A stretch of DNA of 64,000 bases from assembly GCA_019425655.1 (NCBI GenBank), contig NQWY01024832.1:57364-121363 (forward strand), in the 5' to 3' direction. Below are positions 9,160 through 17,726 of this stretch, in pieces. The position numbers were made by a program, and so were the translations under genes. The notes under the pieces were generated by a model. That model saw only the letters and a program-made list of their open reading frames with translations, was not told the DNA's origin and did not search any database. This DNA comes from Rhizophagus prolifer (Eukaryota; Glomeromycota; Glomeromycetes; Glomerales; Glomeraceae). The stretch's first letter is position 1, and each line of letters starts with the position of its first letter.

Positions 9160-9251
9160 TCTTTGATGAGCGTAAGCGTTTTTGCGAACTTAAAAACATC
9201 AGATTAAAATAAAAAATCTTTGCGCGCTTTGCGTTCAAAAAAAATTAAGAA
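9160..9251 (+). repeat. arg intercistronic repeat, copy 5 (before argH)
   Basis: Reads tttgatgagcgtaagcg, tttttgcgaacttaaaaac, then atctttgcgcgctttgcgtt and A-rich sequence before ATG 9252. The first part is shared with the copy at 53996. Confidence 0.72.
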
Positions 9252-10556
9252 ATGAAAAAAATTTGGCAAAAAGATAATATAAAAACCAATGATTTGGTTA
9301 ACCAGTTCACGGTTGGAAAAGACTTGGATTTCGATGACAGATTAGCAGAATACGATGTTTTGGGTTCTATTGCCCACGCAAAAATGCTGGCTGAAGTTGG
9401 TTTGATTCGATTGGATGAAGAACAGGATATCGTTGCGGTTTTGGAAGAAGTCCTTACCGACATCGAAAAAGGAAGCTTCGAAATCGATAAATCGGCAGAA
9501 GACATCCATTCCCAAATTGAAACGATTCTCATCGAGAAACTTGGCGAAACCGGAAAAAAAATCCACACCGCAAGGTCAAGAAATGACCAGGTTTTGACAG
9601 ACATCAAATTATATCTTTTAGACGAAATCCGTGAAATCACAGAATTGACGGATTCATTCTTTCAAATCCTGAAAAATAAAGCCACTCAACATAAGAATGT
9701 TTTTTTGCCTGGCTATACGCATTTGCAGGTGGCGATGCCTTCGTCTTTTGGGTTGTGGTTTGGAGCCTATGCAGAATCTCTGGTGGACGATTTGGAACTG
9801 CTGTTTGCAACGAAGAATATCATTAATAAAAATCCACTCGGTTCGGCCGCCGGTTACGGTTCATCTTTCCCTATTGACAGAGAAAGCACAACCTATAAAT
9901 TAGATTTCAGAACATTGAATTACAATGTGGTTTATGCACAAATGACTCGAGGAAAGTCGGAAAAGTTATTAGCTAATTCGTTATCTGTTTTAGCTGGAAC
10001 TTTGTCAAAATTTTCTTACGATGTTTGCCTTTACTTAAGTCAGAATTTCAATTTTATTAGTTTTCCAAAGGAATTCACGACGGGAAGCAGCATTATGCCG
10101 CACAAAAAAAATCCGGATATTTTTGAATTAGTAAGAGCAAGATGCAACAGAATTCAGTCTTTACCAAACGAATTGATTTTGGTGACAAACAATCTGCCGT
10201 CAGGCTATCACAGAGATTTGCAATTGACGAAAGAAATCCTTTTCCCTGCGATCGATTCTTTGAAAGAATGCCTCGAAATCCTGATTTACACGCTTCCAAA
10301 TATCGAAGTGAAAAATAATATTCTGGACGATGAGAAATACAAATACATCTTCAGCGTAGAAAAAATCAACGAAGAAGTGAAAAACGGAAAATCATTCCGA
10401 GATGCGTACATCCAAATCGGACAAGAAATTGAAAATAACGTTTTTGAGTACGGTTACAAAGAACTGAATCACACACATCAAGGCAGTTTAGGAAATCTTT
10501 GCCTCGACGAAATCGAATATCAATTCAATAAAGTGAGAGACAAATTATTGGGTTGA
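9252..10556 (+). CDS. argH: argininosuccinate lyase
   Basis: Last enzyme of the pathway, cleaving argininosuccinate to arginine and fumarate. It belongs to the fumarase/aspartase superfamily, whose members work as tetramers. It has 434 residues against a family average near 460, and no motif is missing. Visible are SAEDIHSQIE, TARSRNDQVLTD, the PGYTHLQVAMPSSFG block with the catalytic His, and the superfamily signature GSSIMPHKKNPD. It closes the operon. The 157 bases downstream hold a degraded copy of the intercistronic repeat, and the convergent Lrp gene follows. Confidence 0.95.
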   Translation: MKKIWQKDNIKTNDLVNQFTVGKDLDFDDRLAEYDVLGSIAHAKMLAEVGLIRLDEEQDIVAVLEEVLTDIEKGSFEIDKSAEDIHSQIETILIEKLGETGKKIHTARSRNDQVLTDIKLYLLDEIREITELTDSFFQILKNKATQHKNVFLPGYTHLQVAMPSSFGLWFGAYAESLVDDLELLFATKNIINKNPLGSAAGYGSSFPIDRESTTYKLDFRTLNYNVVYAQMTRGKSEKLLANSLSVLAGTLSKFSYDVCLYLSQNFNFISFPKEFTTGSSIMPHKKNPDIFELVRARCNRIQSLPNELILVTNNLPSGYHRDLQLTKEILFPAIDSLKECLEILIYTLPNIEVKNNILDDEKYKYIFSVEKINEEVKNGKSFRDAYIQIGQEIENNVFEYGYKELNHTHQGSLGNLCLDEIEYQFNKVRDKLLG

Positions 10557-10564
10557 GTTTATTA

Positions 10565-10710
10565 TCGCAAAGTCACAAAGTAATTAGACAATAAAACTGT
10601 TTTATAGGCGCAAAATCTTAACATTATCAAGTTAGATAAATTGAAAATTTATCCTTTGCGACTTTGAAGAGTATTATAGATAAAACCTTTTGCGACTTTG
10701 CGTTTTAAAA
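10565..10710 (+). repeat. degraded arg-type repeat between argH and Lrp gene
   Basis: Contains tcgcaaagtcacaaagt, tcctttgcgactttgaag and ccttttgcgactttgcgttt. It fills almost the whole gap between the convergent genes. No U-rich terminator was recognised here. Confidence 0.55.
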
Positions 10711-10713
10711 AAA

Positions 10714-11175
10714 TCAATCCAATTTAAACTTAGTCGTTTTTTTAACTTCGGCTAGAACAATAGAACTGTGATATTGTCCAATATGAGGTCCGTTTGAAAT
10801 GACGTTAACCGTGAAAGTATTATAAGAATTGATGTCGTTTGCAAGAATCTTCAACATATAATCATATTCGCCGGAAAGACTGATAATTTCCTGTACTTCA
10901 TCGTATTTGGAAATATAATCTTCAAACTCTTTCAGTGTTTTTTGAGATTGTTCTTTCAGACGGATATTACAATAGACCACGATGTTGATGCCAAGTTTTT
11001 CCCGGTTGAGAATCGCAACGTATTTTTCTACAACACCTTGCTTTTCAAGGTTTTTGATACGTTCGTAAGTCGGCGTGAAAGTCAATCCGATTTTTTCGGA
11101 AATTTCTTTTACAGATAGTGTAGAATCCTCTTGAAGGAGCTGAAGGATTAATTTGTCTTTTTTATCCAAACTCAT
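10714..11175 (-). CDS. Lrp/AsnC family transcriptional regulator
   Basis: 153-residue feast/famine regulator. Residues 1-60 form an AsnC-type helix-turn-helix (DKLILQLLQEDSTLSVKEIS, then TPTYERIKNLEKQGVVEKY). Residues about 68-145 form the RAM ligand-binding domain (VQEIISLSGEYDYMLKILA). Such proteins bind an amino acid and act as octamers or higher oligomers. Its place between the arginine operon and pyrB makes arginine or pyrimidine genes plausible targets, but the sequence does not show this. Start at ATG 11175, with a TATTTTTG element 19 bases upstream. Confidence 0.92.
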   Translation of the reverse strand: MSLDKKDKLILQLLQEDSTLSVKEISEKIGLTFTPTYERIKNLEKQGVVEKYVAILNREKLGINIVVYCNIRLKEQSQKTLKEFEDYISKYDEVQEIISLSGEYDYMLKILANDINSYNTFTVNVISNGPHIGQYHSSIVLAEVKKTTKFKLD

Positions 11176-11193
11176 AATGGCAAATCATTCTTT

Positions 11194-11201
11194 CAAAAAT
11201 A
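11194..11201 (-). promoter_or_regulatory. -7 promoter element of the Lrp gene
   Basis: On the minus strand this reads TATTTTTG, a full match to TAnnTTTG, placed so that transcription starts about 13 bases before ATG 11175. No clear -33 TTG was found at the usual distance. Confidence 0.55.
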
Positions 11202-11295
11202 GAGAAAATTTTTGATTGTAAAAATTTTAGAGCAGAAGTTCATTCATTTAACATAAAAAATTATAAAGAAGATTTCATAATATTAAAAATATTGG

Positions 11296-11303
11296 TATCT
11301 TTG
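11296..11303 (+). promoter_or_regulatory. -7 promoter element of the pyrB leader
   Basis: TATCTTTG matches TAnnTTTG. The expected transcription start, 5 to 7 bases downstream, falls on or next to the ATG of the leader peptide at 11310, so the leader may be read from a nearly leaderless transcript. The -33 element is weak. Confidence 0.6.
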
Positions 11304-11309
11304 CACCCA

Positions 11310-11384
11310 ATGAATCTGGTACAGAATTTAGCAATAGAAACAATTGGCAAGTTTGCCGACAACAACAATATTTTTTATATTTAA
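11310..11384 (+). CDS. pyrB leader peptide (24 residues)
   Basis: A 25-codon frame encodes a 24-residue peptide, MNLVQNLAIETIGKF followed by ADNNNIFYI, and its TAA stop overlaps the first base pair of the terminator stem. The last codons are T-rich (aatattttttatatttaa), so RNA polymerase would transcribe a U-rich stretch just before the terminator. This layout matches the UTP-sensing leader of enterobacterial pyrBI: with little UTP the polymerase pauses, the ribosome closes up and the terminator cannot fold. The peptide itself probably has no function. Regulation is inferred from layout. Confidence 0.6.
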   Translation: MNLVQNLAIETIGKFADNNNIFYI

Positions 11385-11413
11385 CGAAGTCTTATAGGCT
11401 TCGTTTTTTTTTA
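11383..11413 (+). terminator. intrinsic terminator/attenuator before pyrB
   Basis: AACGAAG and CTTCGTT form a perfect 7-bp stem around a TCTTATAGG-like loop, followed by a run of T. It lies 17 bases before pyrB, so transcription into pyrB must read through it. Its overlap with the leader peptide stop supports attenuation. Confidence 0.8.
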
Positions 11414-11429
11414 TTTAAAAATTTGAGAT

Positions 11430-12332
11430 ATGATTAAGCTTTCACGCGTCTCTACAGAAAGTATAGAGAAAATATTACAAGAAGCGCAGCAGTTTGCTGA
11501 CGGTAAAATAAGTAAGATTAAAGGCGATGTTTTCGCGGCGAATCTCTTTTTTGAGAATAGTACGAGAACTAAAACAAGCTTTGAAGTGGCTCAGAAAAAA
11601 CTGGGACTTCAGGTCATAGATTTCGAAACAGACAAAAGCTCTATCGCAAAGGGGGAAACAATGTTGGATACGATCAAAACATTGGAGGCCATTGGTGTGG
11701 AAGTTGCAGTTATCAGACACCCAGAAAAACGTTATTATGATGCGTTGAAAGATGCTAAGCTAAGTATTATAAATGCTGGCGACGGCGTAGGAAGTCATCC
11801 TTCACAGGCGGTTTTGGATGCGCTGACAATCATTCAGGAATTTGGAAAAATCGAAGGTCTTAAAATCGGAATTGTAGGTGATGTGAAACACAGCCGTGTT
11901 GCTAATTCAGATGCAGGATTATTCAGAAGATTAGGAGCGAAAGTTTATTTCTCAGGGCCAGAATTCTGGTTTGATGAAGGAATGCTGGTCAACGGAACTT
12001 ACATGCAGTTCGATGACCTTGTAAAAGAAGTGGATGTTTTGATTTTGTTGAGAATCCAGCACGAGCGTCACGAGAGAAATTTCAATTTCAAATCTGAGGA
12101 TTATTTGAAGAAATTCGGATTGACAAAAGAAAGAGAAGCGAAAATGAAACCGACATCCATCATTATGCACCCGGCGCCAATTAACAGAGGTGTAGAAATT
12201 GATTCGGAATTGGTTGAATGCGAAAGGTCTAGAATCTTTAAGCAAATGCAGAACGGTGTTTTTGCGAGAATGGCAATCCTTAAATATGATTTAGAAAACA
12301 GAGGATTCAAATTCATCGACTCCAAAAATTAA
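11430..12332 (+). CDS. pyrB: aspartate carbamoyltransferase catalytic chain
   Basis: Condenses carbamoyl phosphate with aspartate in the first committed step of pyrimidine synthesis. It has 300 residues, standard for a catalytic chain. Motifs are the carbamoyl-phosphate loop FFENSTRTKTSFE, the lysine loop DKSSIAKGETMLDT, IRHPEKRYYD, GDGVGSHPSQAVLD, and HPAPINRGVE near the C terminus. No pyrI regulatory-chain gene follows. It lies behind an attenuator and just ahead of carA and carB, which make its substrate. Confidence 0.96.
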   Translation: MIKLSRVSTESIEKILQEAQQFADGKISKIKGDVFAANLFFENSTRTKTSFEVAQKKLGLQVIDFETDKSSIAKGETMLDTIKTLEAIGVEVAVIRHPEKRYYDALKDAKLSIINAGDGVGSHPSQAVLDALTIIQEFGKIEGLKIGIVGDVKHSRVANSDAGLFRRLGAKVYFSGPEFWFDEGMLVNGTYMQFDDLVKEVDVLILLRIQHERHERNFNFKSEDYLKKFGLTKEREAKMKPTSIIMHPAPINRGVEIDSELVECERSRIFKQMQNGVFARMAILKYDLENRGFKFIDSKN

Positions 12333-12342
12333 AATATTGATT

Positions 12343-12367
12343 CACGCTTTTCGGGCGTGTTTTTTTT
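12343..12367 (+). terminator. intrinsic terminator after pyrB
   Basis: CACGC and GCGTG form a short GC-rich stem with a TTTTCGG loop, then eight T. It should limit read-through from pyrB into carA. Confidence 0.75.
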
Positions 12368-12489
12368 GAGATAAAAAGAAAGGAAGAGAGAAGCAGGGGG
12401 ATGGAAGACTCCAACATCCATCCTCCAGCTTCCCCGGAGAAGTTTTTCACGGAACAGGATTCGGAGCAGAGCAGGAAACTGCTGGAGAA

Positions 12490-13482
12490 GTGGTTTTCAA
12501 CACAGGAATGACAGGTTATCAGGAACTGATTTCCGACCCGAGTTATTGCGGACAAATCGTTTGTATGACTTATCCTTTGATTGGAAATTACGGAATTAAT
12601 CGTGATGATTACGAAAGCATCGAACCTGCAATCAAAGGTTTGATTGTGAAAGAATTATGCGATTTGCCATCTAATTTCAGAACTCAAATCACTTTGGACG
12701 AATTGTTCCAAAAGAAAAATCTGTCAGGAATCTCCGGAATCGACACCAGAAGATTGACAAGAATCCTTAGAAACAAAGGCGTTGAAAAAGGCAAAATCGT
12801 CAATGCAGATGCAGACGAAAAAGCTGTAATCGAAGAGCTAAAAGCGACTCAATTCTCCACAAATCAAGTAGAGCAGGTTTCTACAAAAACATCTTATGCC
12901 AGTCCGGGAAGAGGTTTCAAAGTGGTTTTGGTAGATTTCGGTTCCAAATTGGGAATCATTCGCGAGTTGTCTCAAAGAAACTGTGATATCATCGTAGTTT
13001 CTCACGACACAACCGCAGAAGAAATTCTATTAATGGATCCAGACGGAATTATGCTTTCCAACGGTCCTGGCGACCCGGAAGATAATGCGGAAGCTTTGGT
13101 AATGATTCAGAAATTGTTGGGAAAAGTTCCGATTTTTGGGATTTGTCTAGGTCATCAATTGATTGGTCTGGCTTGTGGAGCAAAAACTTACAAACTGAAA
13201 TTCGGACACAGAGGTGGAAATCATCCGGTTTTGGATTTAGAGAAAAACAAAGTTGCAATCACTTCGCAAAATCACGGTTATGCGATTGACCAGGAATCTT
13301 TGAAAAATACAGATTTGGAAGAAACCCATATCGCTTTGAATGACCGAACCAATGAAGGTTTGAAACACAAAATTCATCCTTGTTTCTCAGTTCAATACCA
13401 TCCGGAAGCAAGTCCAGGCCCGGAAGACGCGAATTATCTTTTTGATGATTTCATCACTTTGATGGAGGATTTTAAGAAATAA
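12490..13482 (+). CDS. carA: carbamoyl-phosphate synthase small chain, 5' end damaged
   Basis: Glutaminase subunit that passes ammonia to CarB. CarA homology begins at base 12436 (GEVFHGTGFGAEQ), but the frame upstream has no ATG before a TGA at 12367-12369. The first start codon in frame is GTG 12490, inside the conserved GEVVFNTGMTGYQE. About 10-12 expected N-terminal residues are replaced by unrelated sequence containing ccatcctccagcttcc. The class I amidotransferase domain is intact: catalytic Cys in GICLGHQLIG and the His/Glu pair in QYHPEASPGP. A protein started at 12490 would lack about 30 residues of the N-terminal domain. This is either real damage or an assembly error; a non-standard start is the third option. 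Confidence 0.85.
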   Translation: MVFNTGMTGYQELISDPSYCGQIVCMTYPLIGNYGINRDDYESIEPAIKGLIVKELCDLPSNFRTQITLDELFQKKNLSGISGIDTRRLTRILRNKGVEKGKIVNADADEKAVIEELKATQFSTNQVEQVSTKTSYASPGRGFKVVLVDFGSKLGIIRELSQRNCDIIVVSHDTTAEEILLMDPDGIMLSNGPGDPEDNAEALVMIQKLLGKVPIFGICLGHQLIGLACGAKTYKLKFGHRGGNHPVLDLEKNKVAITSQNHGYAIDQESLKNTDLEETHIALNDRTNEGLKHKIHPCFSVQYHPEASPGPEDANYLFDDFITLMEDFKK

Positions 13483-13520
13483 ATTTAATTAAAACTTTGC
13501 TGCTGTAAGCTAAAAGGTCT

Positions 13521-13740
13521 TAAGTAAGCAGTTACAGGAGCAAAGTAAACAGTTACAGGAGCAAAGTAGACAATCAGAAGACTTAAGTAGACAGTCAGAA
13601 GAGTTAAGTAGACAATCAGAAGAGTTAAGTATACAGTCAGAAGAGTTAAGTATACAATCAGAAGACTTAAGTGGACAGTCAGAAGAGTTAAGTAGACAAT
13701 CAGAAGACTTAAGTAGACAGTCAGAAGAGCTAAGCATATA
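13521..13740 (+). repeat. 21-nt tandem repeat array between carA and carB
   Basis: Ten full 21-base units of the type taagtagacagtcagaagagt plus a partial eleventh. Units 3 to 10 alternate strictly between acaatcag and acagtcag, so the true period is 42 bases. The first two units carry agttacag instead. Every unit contains TAAG, so plus-strand frames close early. The flanking bases up to carB (13741-13825) show nothing clear. Function unknown; a spacing of 21 bases equals two helical turns of DNA. Confidence 0.95.
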
Positions 13741-13825
13741 GTTTCAATTGTAAAGCTGTCAAAATCAAAAAGAAAATAAAAATCTCCCGACTTCCATCAT
13801 TGGATTTTGGACAATAAAAGTAAAA

Positions 13826-16800
13826 ATGAAAAGAACAGATATACAAACAATTTTAGTAATCGGCTCAGGCCCAATCATTATTGGACAGGCTGCGGAATTT
13901 GATTATTCGGGAACACAGGCTTGCCTTTCGCTTAAAGAAGAAGGCTACAAAGTGATTCTGATCAATTCCAATCCTGCAACGATAATGACGGATGTGGAGA
14001 TTGCCGACAAAGTTTATATTGAACCGATTTCTTTGGAATTCGTTTCCAGAATCATTCGCAAAGAACGCCCGGATGCGCTTCTTCCGACTTTGGGAGGACA
14101 AACCGGACTGAATATGGCGGTTGAATTACAGAAATCCGGAATTCTTGAAGAATGTAAAGTAGAAGTTTTAGGAACGAAACTTTCGGCGATTAATCAGGCA
14201 GAAGACAGAGATTTGTTCCGTGAATTGATGCGAGAATTGAACGAACCAGTTCCGGAATCTGACATCGTGACAACTGTTGAGGGAGCTTTGGACTTTGCAG
14301 ACAGAATCGGTTATCCTGTGATTGTTCGTCCTGCCTTTACAATGGGAGGAACCGGCGGCGGAATCGCTTCTACTGAAGCAGAATTAAAAGAAATTGCTGA
14401 ATTAGGATTGAAACATTCACCTGTAACACAATGTCTGATTGAACGATCAATTGCAGGTTTCAAAGAAATCGAATATGAGGTAATGCGAGATTCCAACGAC
14501 AACGCGATCGTGGTTTGTAATATGGAAAACATCGACCCGGTTGGTGTTCACACAGGAGATTCGATTGTGGTTGCGCCTTCGCAAACACTTTCTGACAGAG
14601 AATATCAATTGTTGAGAAATGCTTCGCTTAAAATCATCAGAGCTTTAGGAATCGAAGGTGGATGTAATGTTCAGTTGGCATTAGACCCGCATTCATTCAA
14701 TTATTATATTATTGAGGTTAATCCGAGAGTTTCGCGTTCATCGGCTTTGGCAAGTAAAGCAACAGGTTATCCGATTGCGAAAATCGCAGCAAAAATTGCA
14801 GTTGGTTTGACGTTGGACGAAATCAAAAATCCTGTAACAGGAACTTCTTACGCTTGTTTCGAGCCAGCTTTGGATTATGTCGTGACTAAATTCCCAAGAT
14901 TCCCTTTTGATAAATTTGAAACGGCGGACAGAAGATTGTCAACTCAGATGAAAGCAACAGGTGAAGTAATGGCTATCGGAAGAAACTTCGAAGAATCATT
15001 GCAAAAAGCCATTCGTTCTTTGGAAACAGGATTGAGACATCTTGGACTTAAGAAAAAACAAGCGGATGCTTTGACAGACGAAGAAATCGAAAGAAGAATC
15101 CGGGTTTGTGATGACGAAAGATTGTTCATCATCGGTGATGCCTTACGAAGAGGTTACGATTGGGAACAGATTGTGGAATGGAGTAAAATTGACAAATTCT
15201 TCATCTGGAAAATCAAAAAACTGATTGACTTCGAAACAACAATCAAAGAAAATAAATTCAACAAAGAAATTCTTCTTGAGGCTAAAAAATTAGGTTTCGC
15301 CGATTTGAATATTGCACATCTTTGGGAAACCACTCAGAAAGAAGTGTTCCAGTTCAGAAAAGATAACGGAATAATGCCGGTTTACAAAATGGTGGACACT
15401 TGCGCTGCTGAATTTGAATCGGAAACACCATATTTCTACGGAACTTATGAAGAAGAAAACGAAAGCGTAGTTTCTGAAAAAGAAAAAATCATCGTTTTGG
15501 GTTCTGGTCCAATCAGAATTGGTCAAGGAGTTGAGTTTGACTATGCAACGGTACATTCGGTTTGGGCGATTCAGCAGATGGGTTACGAAGCGATTATCAT
15601 CAACTCCAATCCGGAAACTGTTTCCACAGACTTTTCGATTTCGGATAAATTATACTTCGAACCTTTGGCGGAAGAAGACGTGATGAACATTATCGAACTT
15701 GAAAAACCAAAAGGCGTTGTAGTCCAGTTCGGGGGACAGACAGCGATTAATCTGGCAGATAAATTGGCTGCTCACGGCGTTCAGATTTTGGGAACTTCTC
15801 TTGAAGATTTGGACAGAGCAGAGAACAGAGATAAATTTGAAAAAGCACTTCAGGATTTAGGAATTCCACAACCATTGGGGAAAACTTCGACTTCAAAAGA
15901 AGAAGCAATTGTGATTGCCAACGAAATCGGATATCCTGTTTTGGTTCGTCCGAGTTATGTTTTGGGAGGTCGTGCTATGGAAATCGTTTATAACGAGAAA
16001 GAACTCGCTCATTATATGGAAAATGCGGTGGATGCCAGTCCGGAACATCCTGTTCTGATTGACCGTTACCTGACCGGAAAAGAAGTGGAAGTGGATGCGA
16101 TTTCTGACGGCGAAACCGTAGTGATTCCAGGAATTATGGAACATATCGAAAGGGCAGGTGTTCACTCCGGAGATTCGATTGCAGTTTATCCGCCTCAGAC
16201 TTTGACGGAAACTCAAATCAAAACATTAGAAGATTATACGATAAGATTAGCAAAAGGTTTGAATGTCATTGGATTAATGAACATACAGTACGTGATTTCC
16301 AACGGCGAAGTTTTCGTCATAGAAGTGAATCCACGTTCGTCCAGAACCGTTCCTTTCTTATCGAAAATCACGGATGTTCCGATGGCAAATCTGGCAACCA
16401 AAGCCATTCTCGGATCGTCACTGAAAGATTTAGGATACAAATCCGGATTGGTTCCTAACAAGGAAGGCGTTTATGTGAAAGTTCCGGTTTTTTCTTTCAG
16501 TAAGTTAACGAAAGTAGATATCTCTCTAGGACCGGAAATGAAATCGACCGGAGAAGTAATGGGGAAAGATTTGACGTTGGAAAAAGCTTTGTACAAAGGC
16601 TTAATCGGCGCTGGAAGAAAAGTTCCGACTTTCGGAGCGATTCTCTTCACAGTGGCTGATGCGGACAAAGAAGAAGCTTCTGAATTGGCAAAACGTTTCA
16701 ACAACGCAGGCTTCAGAATTTGGGCAACGGAAGGAACGGCGAAATTCTTCGAAGAAAAAGGAATTCAGACAAAAATCGGTTACAAAATCGGAGAGGAAGA

Positions 16801-17005
16801 TGTGAATCTTATTGATTTGATTCAGAAAGGAAAAGTACAATACGTTGTTAATACGATGACGAAAGGCAAACAGTCCGAAAGAGACGGTTTCCAAATCCGA
16901 AGAATGTCCGTAGAAAACGGCGTTCCTTGTCTGACATCAATGGACACGGTGGAAGCTATTTTGAAAGTGATTGAAAGTATGACGTTTAAAATGGAAGCGA
17001 TGTAA
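13826..17005 (+). CDS. carB: carbamoyl-phosphate synthase large chain
   Basis: Makes carbamoyl phosphate from bicarbonate, ammonia and two ATP. It has 1059 residues, standard length, with two homologous halves. The first runs from [20 protein letters not shown] to about residue 540 and its ATP-grasp domain contains [12 protein letters not shown] and [20 protein letters not shown]. The second starts at [20 protein letters not shown] and contains [12 protein letters not shown] and [15 protein letters not shown]. The last 125 residues form the MGS-like allosteric domain ([14 protein letters not shown]). It follows carA after the tandem array and supplies both PyrB and the arginine transcarbamylase. 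Confidence 0.97.
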   Translation: MKRTDIQTILVIGSGPIIIGQAAEFDYSGTQACLSLKEEGYKVILINSNPATIMTDVEIADKVYIEPISLEFVSRIIRKERPDALLPTLGGQTGLNMAVELQKSGILEECKVEVLGTKLSAINQAEDRDLFRELMRELNEPVPESDIVTTVEGALDFADRIGYPVIVRPAFTMGGTGGGIASTEAELKEIAELGLKHSPVTQCLIERSIAGFKEIEYEVMRDSNDNAIVVCNMENIDPVGVHTGDSIVVAPSQTLSDREYQLLRNASLKIIRALGIEGGCNVQLALDPHSFNYYIIEVNPRVSRSSALASKATGYPIAKIAAKIAVGLTLDEIKNPVTGTSYACFEPALDYVVTKFPRFPFDKFETADRRLSTQMKATGEVMAIGRNFEESLQKAIRSLETGLRHLGLKKKQADALTDEEIERRIRVCDDERLFIIGDALRRGYDWEQIVEWSKIDKFFIWKIKKLIDFETTIKENKFNKEILLEAKKLGFADLNIAHLWETTQKEVFQFRKDNGIMPVYKMVDTCAAEFESETPYFYGTYEEENESVVSEKEKIIVLGSGPIRIGQGVEFDYATVHSVWAIQQMGYEAIIINSNPETVSTDFSISDKLYFEPLAEEDVMNIIELEKPKGVVVQFGGQTAINLADKLAAHGVQILGTSLEDLDRAENRDKFEKALQDLGIPQPLGKTSTSKEEAIVIANEIGYPVLVRPSYVLGGRAMEIVYNEKELAHYMENAVDASPEHPVLIDRYLTGKEVEVDAISDGETVVIPGIMEHIERAGVHSGDSIAVYPPQTLTETQIKTLEDYTIRLAKGLNVIGLMNIQYVISNGEVFVIEVNPRSSRTVPFLSKITDVPMANLATKAILGSSLKDLGYKSGLVPNKEGVYVKVPVFSFSKLTKVDISLGPEMKSTGEVMGKDLTLEKALYKGLIGAGRKVPTFGAILFTVADADKEEASELAKRFNNAGFRIWATEGTAKFFEEKGIQTKIGYKIGEEDVNLIDLIQKGKVQYVVNTMTKGKQSERDGFQIRRMSVENGVPCLTSMDTVEAILKVIESMTFKMEAM

Positions 17006-17026
17006 ATTCAAATTCAGATAAAAGTA

Positions 17027-17057
17027 AAAAGCGAAAGAATAAATCTTTCGCTTTTTT
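17027..17057. terminator. bidirectional terminator after carB
   Basis: AAAAAGCGAAAGA and TCTTTCGCTTTTT form a 13-bp perfect stem with a short loop. T runs exist on both strands, so it can serve carB and the convergent gene that ends at 17057. Confidence 0.88.
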
Positions 17058-17314
17058 TATGGATATTTTTCACTCATTTCTTTGAGGAAAATATTAACTT
17101 CTGTATGTTCGGAATAAGGTCGTTCTTTTATTTTGGAAAGACTTTCTTTTTGTTCTTCGGAAAGTTCGAAATTGAGATTATCTTTGTTTTCGTCAATTTC
17201 AGATAAATATGCAGAAATCCTTTCAAGAACTTCTTTTGGAACAGTTTTTAATTTGTCTGTAATTTCCTGATATAGAGTTTGATTCGAAATGTTCATCATT
17301 GATATTTTTATCAA
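17057..17314 (-). CDS. small antitoxin-like hypothetical protein
   Basis: 85-residue acidic, mostly helical protein; the likely start is one of the inner ATG codons around 17296-17299 (MNISNQTLYQEI). The layout of a helical N-terminal half followed by FELSEEQKESLSKIKERPYS recalls small chromosomal antitoxin-like proteins of Bacteroidota that pair with RelE-type proteins. No partner gene is adjacent: carB ends 52 bases downstream and a lipoprotein gene diverges upstream. An orphan or non-TA role is equally possible. Confidence 0.6.
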   Translation of the reverse strand: MIKISMMNISNQTLYQEITDKLKTVPKEVLERISAYLSEIDENKDNLNFELSEEQKESLSKIKERPYSEHTEVNIFLKEMSEKYP

Positions 17315-17375
17315 AGTTAGAAAATCATTATAATATGATAATTTAAAATTGTACTTTTAATCCAAATAAAAATCT

Positions 17376-17678
17376 ATGAAAGTATCACACATTTTATCTC
17401 TAGGGATTTTCTCAACACTATTGTTTTCCTGCGCTACTGTTCATGACAGATTGCAAACAGGAACCATCGTGAGAGACTGTACAGGAACGTACTTAAGAGT
17501 TGCAGAAAATGAAGATTATCTGATTTGCAATGCCGAAATTCTGGAATCTAAAAAGGATGGCGAGAAAGTATCTCTGGTTTATGACAATACGGATAAATGC
17601 CCGGAAAGAGACGGCAAAATTATGTGTATGATGTATCACGAGAACAAAGGAATGATTAGAGTCAAAAGCGTAAAATAA
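17376..17678 (+). CDS. small putative lipoprotein
   Basis: 100 residues with a lipoprotein signal peptide: positive start (MKVSH), hydrophobic stretch, and lipobox LLFSC with cysteine at residue 19. The mature part has four more cysteines (DCTG, ICN, KCPER, IMCMM) that could form disulfides in the periplasm. I do not recognise a named family. A strong terminator follows directly, so the gene is monocistronic. Confidence 0.8.
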   Translation: MKVSHILSLGIFSTLLFSCATVHDRLQTGTIVRDCTGTYLRVAENEDYLICNAEILESKKDGEKVSLVYDNTDKCPERDGKIMCMMYHENKGMIRVKSVK

Positions 17679-17696
17679 ATCTTGAACATTATAATA

Positions 17697-17726
17697 AAAC
17701 CTCATCAATCTGATGAGGTTTTTTTA
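17697..17726 (+). terminator. terminator after small lipoprotein gene
   Basis: ACCTCATCA and TGATGAGGT form a 9-bp stem with an ATC loop, followed by seven T. The A-rich 5' side may let it work for the convergent gene too. Confidence 0.88.

Noticed and set aside
13510-13737. Minus-strand frame of 75 codons with heptad SSDCLLN repeats
   Set aside because: It is the translation of the 21-nt tandem array (21 bases = 7 codons). No ribosome site or other support; the DNA repeat explains it.
13521-13740. CRISPR array
   Set aside because: Units are directly adjacent without unique spacers, and there are no cas genes.
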